Origin: Owenia fusiformis
Lineage: Eukaryota; Annelida; Polychaeta; Sabellida; Oweniidae
Length of the DNA: 64,000 bases
Direction of reading: 5' to 3'
NCBI GenBank assembly: GCA_903813345.2
Contig: CAIIXF020000008.1
Location: 3,173,341-3,237,340 of the forward strand
Position numbers and translations under genes: made by a program. Each line of letters begins with the position of its first letter. Position 1 is the first letter of the stretch. This document shows, piece after piece, positions 63,529 through 64,000 of the stretch. The notes below the pieces were generated by a model, which made no database searches, had not been told where the DNA came from, and saw only the letters and a program-made list of their open reading frames with translations.

Positions 63529-63800
63529 TGAATATGGGTTTTATTCCTCGGAAAATATTATATTGCCCTTGGGCAATATGATATTGACCGAGGGATGTGG
63601 AACAATGTGCATTTATTAATATAATGTTTGCATTATCCAAATGTAACATTTTAGAGGGATGTATTATGTATTACAAGGGACAATATGATATTGACCTTGG
63701 GCAATATCATATTGACACTCGGTCACTGTGCTCCCTCGGTCAATATCATATTACCCTTCGGTCAATATAATATTGTCCGTCGGAATAAAACCCATATTCA
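63529..63800. mobile_element. Foldback element of CAATATGATATTG units
   Basis: Ends TGAATATGGGTTTTATTCC / GGAATAAAACCCATATTCA are exact inverse copies. Inside are repeated palindromic GGCAATATGATATTGACC modules separated by CTCGG/CCGAG, facing each other across a 100-bp unique centre. Non-autonomous; no coding region. Confidence 0.75.
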
Positions 63801-63826
63801 ATCTCTCCCAGTAAATAACCTATATA

Positions 63827-64000
63827 TCGGGTGTCCCAAAAAAAATGAGACACTTTTTGCAAAGTATTTTCTCGGCAACTGATGAACCAAATTTTTCGAA
63901 AATTAGTACAAAGTAGCCCAAGAGTATCGTTAGCACGGTACAGAAATATGACAAAGATCAGATAAATTTTATGCGAGTATTAAGAAATTCAAGATAGCAT
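63827..64000. mobile_element. Left end of a mariner-type element, cut by the window edge
   Basis: CGGGTGTCCCAAAAAAAATGAGACAC resembles the GTGTCCCAAAA termini of mariner elements. The other end lies beyond 64,000. Confidence 0.4.

Noticed and set aside
1-64000. tRNA, rRNA, CRISPR or bacterial-type operon features
   Set aside because: None seen. The sequence is eukaryotic, and no B-box-like GGTTCGAATCC or other RNA gene signature was found by eye.

Overview
This is a 64-kb piece of AT-rich animal nuclear DNA. The evidence is long introns with GT-AG borders, small coding exons, AATAAA signals, TA-flanked miniature transposons and a 5'-truncated LINE. The kinase and the BH3-only protein described below point to a metazoan. 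The repeat mix (GTAGCCAG foldbacks, mariner-type and hAT-type MITEs) suggests a non-vertebrate, perhaps marine, but the sequence does not fix the phylum.

Region 1-7.6 kb (minus strand): the 5' half of a protein kinase gene of the DYRK/HIPK type. I reconstructed six in-phase coding exons, from a start codon at 7156 to the catalytic loop HADLKPEN at about 300; the gene continues off the left edge. Its CpG-richer 5' end carries TCTCGCGAG, a YY1-like site, an E2F-like site and CCAAT boxes. Region 7.6-11.8 kb: intergenic, no gene seen.

Region 11.8-34.8 kb (plus strand): the main gene, a BIM/BMF-like BH3-only protein, arranged head-to-head with the kinase. Two alternative first coding exons (12,552 and 17,270) both end in phase 1 and splice to a shared BH3 exon (26,929-27,161; core VGQELRRISDEF) and a last exon (30,263-30,508). 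The predicted products are 425 and 290 aa. Each first exon carries its own dynein-light-chain-type motif (STQTP and VQTD in the long form, VSQTD in the short form). The long form also has a canonical-looking DSGxxS degron. This is the most interesting content of the window: an invertebrate counterpart of BIM/BMF in which N-terminal regulatory modules appear to be exchanged by promoter choice ahead of one BH3 domain.

Region 34.8-57.7 kb: no convincing gene body, but many mobile elements. They include a decayed mariner (40.1-41.0 kb), several TA-flanked MITEs, a GCGTGACA-rich element (49.6-50.1 kb) and a three-level nest at 52.4-53.9 kb (an hAT MITE inside a TA-flanked MITE inside a LINE tail, each with target-site duplications). 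Region 57.7-58.5 kb: one probable terminal exon of an unrecognised plus-strand gene. Region 58.5-64 kb: noncoding, with possible cis-regulatory sequence, a perfect 29-bp-arm palindrome with CRE-like sites, GTGTTCA minisatellite arrays and more foldback elements.

All gene models come from splice-site and phase reasoning on this sequence alone; no database comparison was possible.
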